This document shows, piece after piece, positions 59,773 to 64,000 of a stretch of DNA of 64,000 nucleotides. This stretch comes from Gammaproteobacteria bacterium (GTDB lineage Bacteria > Pseudomonadota > Gammaproteobacteria > UBA6429 > Thiohalophilaceae). Where the stretch lies: assembly GCA_026196045.1 (NCBI GenBank), contig JAPHRJ010000059.1:1-64000 (forward strand), read 5' to 3'. Numbering within the stretch: the stretch's first letter is position 1; every line of letters starts with the position of its first letter. Made by a program: the position numbers and the translations under genes. Under the pieces are notes generated by a model that was not told the DNA's origin, made no database searches, and saw only the letters and a program-made list of their open reading frames with translations.

Positions 59773-61674
59773 TCAGGCGCGTTTTTGTTCTGCTTTATTA
59801 CCGCGACTGCGTTTTTTCAGATGCACTAATAATAGTGAAATCGCCGCGGGTGTCACCCCGGGAATACGCCCAGCCTGACCAATAGTTTCAGGCTGATTAC
59901 GTTTGAGTTTTTCCTGGACTTCAAGCGACAGGCCGCTCACTCCCGAGTAATCAAAATCAGCGGGTAAGCGGGTATCTTCATGCCGTAGGGCGCGTGCAAT
60001 TTCATCCCGCTGGCGATCAATATATCCCGAATATTTGGCCTGAATTTCGACCTGCTCAGCCACCTTGGGATCTTCAACCGCCTCACCAGCACCGGGTAAA
60101 CTCAACAGTGAGTCATAGCTAACTTCAGGTCGGCGCAATAAATCCCAGAGCCGGGCTTCCTTACTCATGGCCTGGCCAAGCACCCGGGTGGTGTCCACTT
60201 CCGGCAAGCTATCTGGACGTATCCAGGCCGCCTGCAAACGAGCCTGCTCCTGTTCAATGGCTTCCTGTTTTTTACAGAATGCCTGCCAGCGATCTTCTTC
60301 CACCAATCCCAGCTTGTGACCCTGTTCGGTCAAACGCAAGTCAGCATTATCTTCACGCAACATCAGTCGATATTCTGCCCGACTGGTAAACATGCGATAA
60401 GGTTCCTGCGTACCCCGAGTGATCAGATCATCAATCATGACGCCCATATACGCCTCATCTCGACGCGGGCTCCAGGCTTCCTGATCGCTCGCATAACGTG
60501 ACGCATTCATTCCGGCAATCAGACCCTGCGCGGCGGCTTCTTCATAGCCTGTCGTGCCATTGATTTGTCCGGCAAAGAACAAACCATTCATGTATTTAGT
60601 TTCTAACGAGGCTTTCAGATCACGTGGATCGAAAAAGTCATATTCAATTGCATAACCGGGACGGGTAATCACTGCATTCTCAAATCCCTTGATGCTGCGA
60701 ATAAAATCCATTTGCACATCAAAAGGCAGGCTGGTGGAAATACCGTTTGGATACACTTCGTTGGTGGTCAGCCCTTCCGGCTCAACAAAAATCTGGTGAG
60801 AATTACGCTCAGAAAACCGAACAATCTTATCTTCAATGGAAGGACAATAGCGTGGCCCGATCCCTTCAATCACCCCACTGTACATGGGTGAGCGATCCAG
60901 ACCACCACGAATAATGTCGTGAGTCTGCTCAGAGGTATAAGTGATATGGCAACTGATCTGTGGTGGATGATCTTCGGCCTTGCCCATGAAAGAAAAAACG
61001 GGAGCCGGATCATCCCCGGCCTGAGCTTCAAGCTCACTATAATCAATCGTCTTGCCATCAATACGTGGCGGTGTTCCGGTTTTAAGCCGATCCACATTAA
61101 AAGGCAATGCCCGCAAGCGTTGTGAAAGTGCATTGGAGGGAGGATCACCCGCACGGCCGCCTTCATAATTAGACAGGCCAATGTGAATACGACCACCGAG
61201 GAAAGTACCAACCGTCAGCACCACGGCTTTGGCTTTGAACTTCAAGCCCATCTGGGTAACAACGCCAACTACCTGATCGTTTTCTACGATCAGATCATCG
61301 ACCGCCTGCTGGAACAATGTCAGGTTAGGCGTATTTTCCAGAGTATGGCGAACCGCCTGTTTATACAGTACTCGATCCGCCTGGGCGCGGGTTGCTCTGA
61401 CGGCCGGGCCTTTGCTCGCATTCAAAATACGAAACTGGATCCCGCCCTGATCTATCGCGCGCGCCATCAGGCCGCCCAGCGCATCAACTTCCTTAACCAG
61501 GTGTCCCTTACCGATCCCGCCAATGGCTGGATTACAGCTCATTTGTCCCAGGGTTTCGATGTTATGCGTCAGCAATACAGTACGCGCACCGGCTCGCGCC
61601 GATGCCAGTGCGGCTTCGGTTCCAGCATGGCCGCCACCGACCACGATCACATCAAAACTGTCCTGATAAAACAT
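59773..61674 (-). CDS. mnmG: tRNA uridine carboxymethylaminomethyl enzyme MnmG (GidA)
   Basis: 633 aa, the usual length. With MnmE it modifies U34 in tRNAs. The FAD-binding motif [10 protein letters not shown] lies near residues 13-22, and the conserved [22 protein letters not shown] (split across about 50-71) and [11 protein letters not shown] motifs are present. It is separated from DUF302 by 76 bp and from xerC by 160 bp. Confidence 0.98.
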   Translation of the reverse strand: MFYQDSFDVIVVGGGHAGTEAALASARAGARTVLLTHNIETLGQMSCNPAIGGIGKGHLVKEVDALGGLMARAIDQGGIQFRILNASKGPAVRATRAQADRVLYKQAVRHTLENTPNLTLFQQAVDDLIVENDQVVGVVTQMGLKFKAKAVVLTVGTFLGGRIHIGLSNYEGGRAGDPPSNALSQRLRALPFNVDRLKTGTPPRIDGKTIDYSELEAQAGDDPAPVFSFMGKAEDHPPQISCHITYTSEQTHDIIRGGLDRSPMYSGVIEGIGPRYCPSIEDKIVRFSERNSHQIFVEPEGLTTNEVYPNGISTSLPFDVQMDFIRSIKGFENAVITRPGYAIEYDFFDPRDLKASLETKYMNGLFFAGQINGTTGYEEAAAQGLIAGMNASRYASDQEAWSPRRDEAYMGVMIDDLITRGTQEPYRMFTSRAEYRLMLREDNADLRLTEQGHKLGLVEEDRWQAFCKKQEAIEQEQARLQAAWIRPDSLPEVDTTRVLGQAMSKEARLWDLLRRPEVSYDSLLSLPGAGEAVEDPKVAEQVEIQAKYSGYIDRQRDEIARALRHEDTRLPADFDYSGVSGLSLEVQEKLKRNQPETIGQAGRIPGVTPAAISLLLVHLKKRSRGNKAEQKRA

Positions 61675-61834
61675 AAATTCCTGGTTCGCTTTTCTGGGTT
61701 CGCTTTTTAAAAAGGGACGCCATTGTACGTTGTGGGTACAAATTAGCCAATTTAATTGGTGAAAAGTTCAGTGCAAACTGACTCTAGCACATTCGAAAAA
61801 TCACACAGCAACAAATAGATATAGTGAAACCGGC

Positions 61835-62737
61835 TTATTTTTTCTTCTTCGCCCGCGGATGGCTCTGGTCATAAACCCTGGCCAGGTGTTGAAAATCAAG
61901 GTGAGTATAAATCTGGGTGGTAGAAATATTGGCATGACCCAACAGTTCCTGTACCGCACGCAAATCACCACTGGACTCCAGCATATGGCTGGCAAAGGAA
62001 TGACGCAGCATGTGTGGATGCACCTGGCTGTCCAGCCCCTGTTTTAACGACCAGTGTTTGATGCGTTGCTGAATAGAACGGGTGCTTAAGCGCTTTCCTC
62101 GGCTAGACACAAATACGGCCGACTCATCCTCGATCGCAATATCACTTCGTAATGGCAACCAGCGTTTAATGGCATCAATCGCTTTGCTGCCAACAGGAAT
62201 GCGTCGAGTCTTGTTGCCTTTACCTGTGACAGTGATCATGGCATCAGCAAAATCCAGCTCAGGTAAATTAATGCTGGCCAACTCCGATACTCGTAAACCT
62301 GATGAATAAAACAATTCCATCATCGCTTTATCGCGAATGGCCAGAGGGCTGTCATCATGAATGTCGAGCAAACGAGCCGTTTGATCGACATCCAGTGTTT
62401 TAGGTAACTTGCGCGCTGATTTTGGCGCTTTTACATCGTGAGCAGGATTATGATCTAGTACACCTTCCTGACAGAGATAATTAAAAAAGCTACGACAGGC
62501 TGATAATTCACGTTGCAGGCTTTTACCCCCCATGCCCTGACGATGACGACTGGCGATATAGTGACGAATGAATCCCTGATCGAGTTCACTCCAAAGCTGG
62601 ATGTCCTGTGCCTGACAATAGGTACTCAGGTTGCGTAAATCGCGCTGGTAGTTTTTTATGGTTTGAGGTGAGTAGCCACGCTCATGCTGAAGTTTGTTGA
62701 AGAAGGCGGTTAACAATGCTTGCGAGTTCGAATGCAT
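61835..62737 (-). CDS. xerC: Tyrosine recombinase XerC
   Basis: 300 aa. It acts with XerD at dif to resolve chromosome dimers. The catalytic set is complete: R149 (SGLRVSE), K173, H242, R245 (HMLRHS), H268 (LGH) and nucleophile Y277. The N-terminal SAM-like core-binding domain is intact. The tail is lysine-rich (KKKK). It follows DUF484 by 15 bp, as in many gammaproteobacteria. Confidence 0.97.
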   Translation of the reverse strand: MHSNSQALLTAFFNKLQHERGYSPQTIKNYQRDLRNLSTYCQAQDIQLWSELDQGFIRHYIASRHRQGMGGKSLQRELSACRSFFNYLCQEGVLDHNPAHDVKAPKSARKLPKTLDVDQTARLLDIHDDSPLAIRDKAMMELFYSSGLRVSELASINLPELDFADAMITVTGKGNKTRRIPVGSKAIDAIKRWLPLRSDIAIEDESAVFVSSRGKRLSTRSIQQRIKHWSLKQGLDSQVHPHMLRHSFASHMLESSGDLRAVQELLGHANISTTQIYTHLDFQHLARVYDQSHPRAKKKK

Positions 62738-62752
62738 GTTAATTCAAGCGCC

Positions 62753-63463
62753 CTATTCACCCAGATGTGTTTTTAAAACTCGGGATAACACTTTACCAAG
62801 ATGAGATAAAAATAAAGTGCCCATATCTGCACGGAAACGTTGAGCATCTTCACTTCCGATAGCGAGCAAACCATAACATTTTTTACTGTGCTCACTTTTC
62901 ACTAGTGGAATGAGTGCTGCAGAATGAATATTACTGGCATTCTCCGCAAACAACGCATCCAGTTGCTGAGGTTTAAGTCCACCACAAACAGGGCGTCGAC
63001 CTTCGATCACTTTTTCAAATGCTCCCAGTACGGGTTCACTCCAGTCCATAATTTCTGGGTGCTGTTGTAGTTGCGGGTGGTTAGAGTTAAACAGACGTAA
63101 GCTAATCGCATCGGCCTCAAAATCAGATCGAAGGCGCTCACTGATAATATTCAGCACTTTCTCCAGATCAGCGGCATCGAGTAAGGCCAGAATCAGACTG
63201 TTAAAGTCATGACTCAGTTTTTCATTTTTCTCCGCCATATTGATCAGGGTCTGGAGCTTTTTACGATACTGATCTTTTTGATCACGCAGTACAGATACCT
63301 GACGCTCTACCAGCGACACCGTACCACCATGTTCATGGGGTAATATCATATCCGCGAGTAAATCCAGGTGCTGTTCAAAGAAGGCAGGATGGTCTCGTAA
63401 ATAGCGAACTATCTCTCGTTCAAAATCTTTATCGCTCACACTAATATCCTGCTGTGTACTCAT
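62753..63463 (-). CDS. DUF484 protein (dapF-xerC operon)
   Basis: 236 aa. N-terminal helical segment, central coiled coil (about 70-95) and a GAF-like domain (about 100-225) make a DUF484 protein. Its ATGA start overlaps the dapF stop. The dapF-DUF484-xerC order is conserved in pseudomonads and enterics; a function has not been established. Confidence 0.9.
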   Translation of the reverse strand: MSTQQDISVSDKDFEREIVRYLRDHPAFFEQHLDLLADMILPHEHGGTVSLVERQVSVLRDQKDQYRKKLQTLINMAEKNEKLSHDFNSLILALLDAADLEKVLNIISERLRSDFEADAISLRLFNSNHPQLQQHPEIMDWSEPVLGAFEKVIEGRRPVCGGLKPQQLDALFAENASNIHSAALIPLVKSEHSKKCYGLLAIGSEDAQRFRADMGTLFLSHLGKVLSRVLKTHLGE

Positions 63464-64000
63464 ATTGTTATTGTACCTTCAAACACGCTAACGGCGGGAC
63501 CGGTCATCATCACAGGTTCATCGTCACCGTGCCATTCAATGGTTAACTCACCGCCAGGCAACATAACCTTTACCTTATCACCTAAATACCCCTGTTGGCG
63601 ACCCACGACCATCGCTGCACAGGCACCGGTACCACAGGCCAGAGTTTCACCTGCACCACGTTCGTATACTCGCAGACGAATATGTTCACGATCGATGACC
63701 TGCATAAAACCTGCATTAACACGTTGCGGAAAACGAACGTGAGACTCAATCAGTGGCCCAAGTATTTCAACCGGTGCCTGGTCTATATTATCTACCAGTA
63801 AAACCGCATGCGGGTTACCCATGGAAACAGTACCAATCTCAACCGACTCATTCTCAAGTTCTAATGAATAACGTTGCGCAGGAGCCTCTGCGCTAAAGGG
63901 TATTTGCGCAGGCTCAAAAACGGGGATGCCCATATTCACTCTAACCTGGCCATCATGCTCTATATGTAAAGTAATCATACCGGATGACGTGCTTACTGGA
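63460..64000 (-). CDS. dapF: Diaminopimelate epimerase DapF, C-terminal part (5' end outside window)
   Basis: About 180 residues are visible; the family is normally near 275, so about 95 N-terminal residues lie beyond the right edge. The frame is open past the ATG at 63978, which is internal. The second catalytic Cys is in [14 protein letters not shown], with [10 protein letters not shown] and ERGAGET in place. It converts LL- to meso-diaminopimelate for lysine and peptidoglycan. The stop overlaps DUF484 by 4 bp (ATGA). Confidence 0.95.
   Translation of the reverse strand, partial: PVSTSSGMITLHIEHDGQVRVNMGIPVFEPAQIPFSAEAPAQRYSLELENESVEIGTVSMGNPHAVLLVDNIDQAPVEILGPLIESHVRFPQRVNAGFMQVIDREHIRLRVYERGAGETLACGTGACAAMVVGRQQGYLGDKVKVMLPGGELTIEWHGDDEPVMMTGPAVSVFEGTITI

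Noticed and set aside
61183-61710. 175-aa plus-strand frame antisense to mnmG
   Set aside because: It lies opposite a strongly conserved enzyme and is rich in unlikely residue combinations. It is a shadow of mnmG codon use.

Overview
The window looks like an origin-proximal chromosomal segment of a gammaproteobacterium. Evidence is the grouping of mnmG, rsmG, parA, parB, the F-type ATP synthase operon, glmU and glmS, the def-fmt-rsmB and lysM-dprA blocks, trkA/trkH, thrB with its DUF2782 neighbour, and xerC-DUF484-dapF; all of these lie near oriC in Pseudomonas-like genomes. OxyR, SlyD, YgiQ, Smg and a FliA-like promoter fit the same class. TRAP transporters, two chemoreceptors and c-di-GMP enzymes suggest a motile, free-living aquatic bacterium. 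The genus cannot be fixed from the sequence. Both ends cut genes: a LOG-family gene at the left and dapF at the right.

Region 1 (1-12.9 kb): LOG protein, DUF2782 protein and thrB, then a 250-bp AT-rich spacer with paired DnaA-box-like motifs. Next comes a likely organic-acid module: TRAP permeases (Q and M), an HBM-type chemoreceptor behind a putative FliA promoter, msrB, and a convergent TakP-like TRAP binding protein. A membrane PAS-PAS-GGDEF-EAL protein and an HD-GYP protein follow as a c-di-GMP pair.

Region 2 (12.3-17.1 kb) is the most accessory part: a two-TM protein of unknown function, an ABC-2 type exporter (permease plus ATPase), an AT-rich fic gene with an internal inhibitory motif, and a gene-free stretch of about 630 bp with palindromes and a structured 118-bp tandem repeat abutting uvrD.

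Region 3 (17.1-39.2 kb) is housekeeping: uvrD, oxyR, ygiQ, tsaC, topA, smg, dprA, a LysM protein, def, fmt, rsmB, a DUF4390 gene, ntrY and ntrX-like genes, trkA and trkH. The NtrX-like regulator keeps its receiver and Fis-type DNA-binding domains but has lost the Walker A lysine, the GAFTGA loop and the normal Walker B pair.

Region 4 (39.4-45.3 kb): a Cache-type chemoreceptor, a small conserved-looking protein, and a complete TPR-protein-associated TRAP (TPAT) operon, TatT-TatP-TatQ-TatM, on the minus strand. The binding protein appears to have Trp where TRAP proteins normally have a carboxylate-binding Arg.

Region 5 (45.4-64 kb), all minus strand: glmS, glmU, slyD, the nine-gene atp operon (strong sigma-70 promoter upstream, strong terminator downstream), parB, parA, rsmG, a secreted DUF302 protein, mnmG, xerC, DUF484 and dapF.

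Three intergenic sites (trkA/trkH, glmS/glmU, atpG/atpD) carry related inverted repeats built from ACGAG-type units. I saw no tRNA, rRNA, CRISPR array, transposase or prophage. No clearly new multi-gene system is present; the best leads are the two repeat families, the DnaA-box pairs, the degenerate NtrX and the TPAT binding protein.
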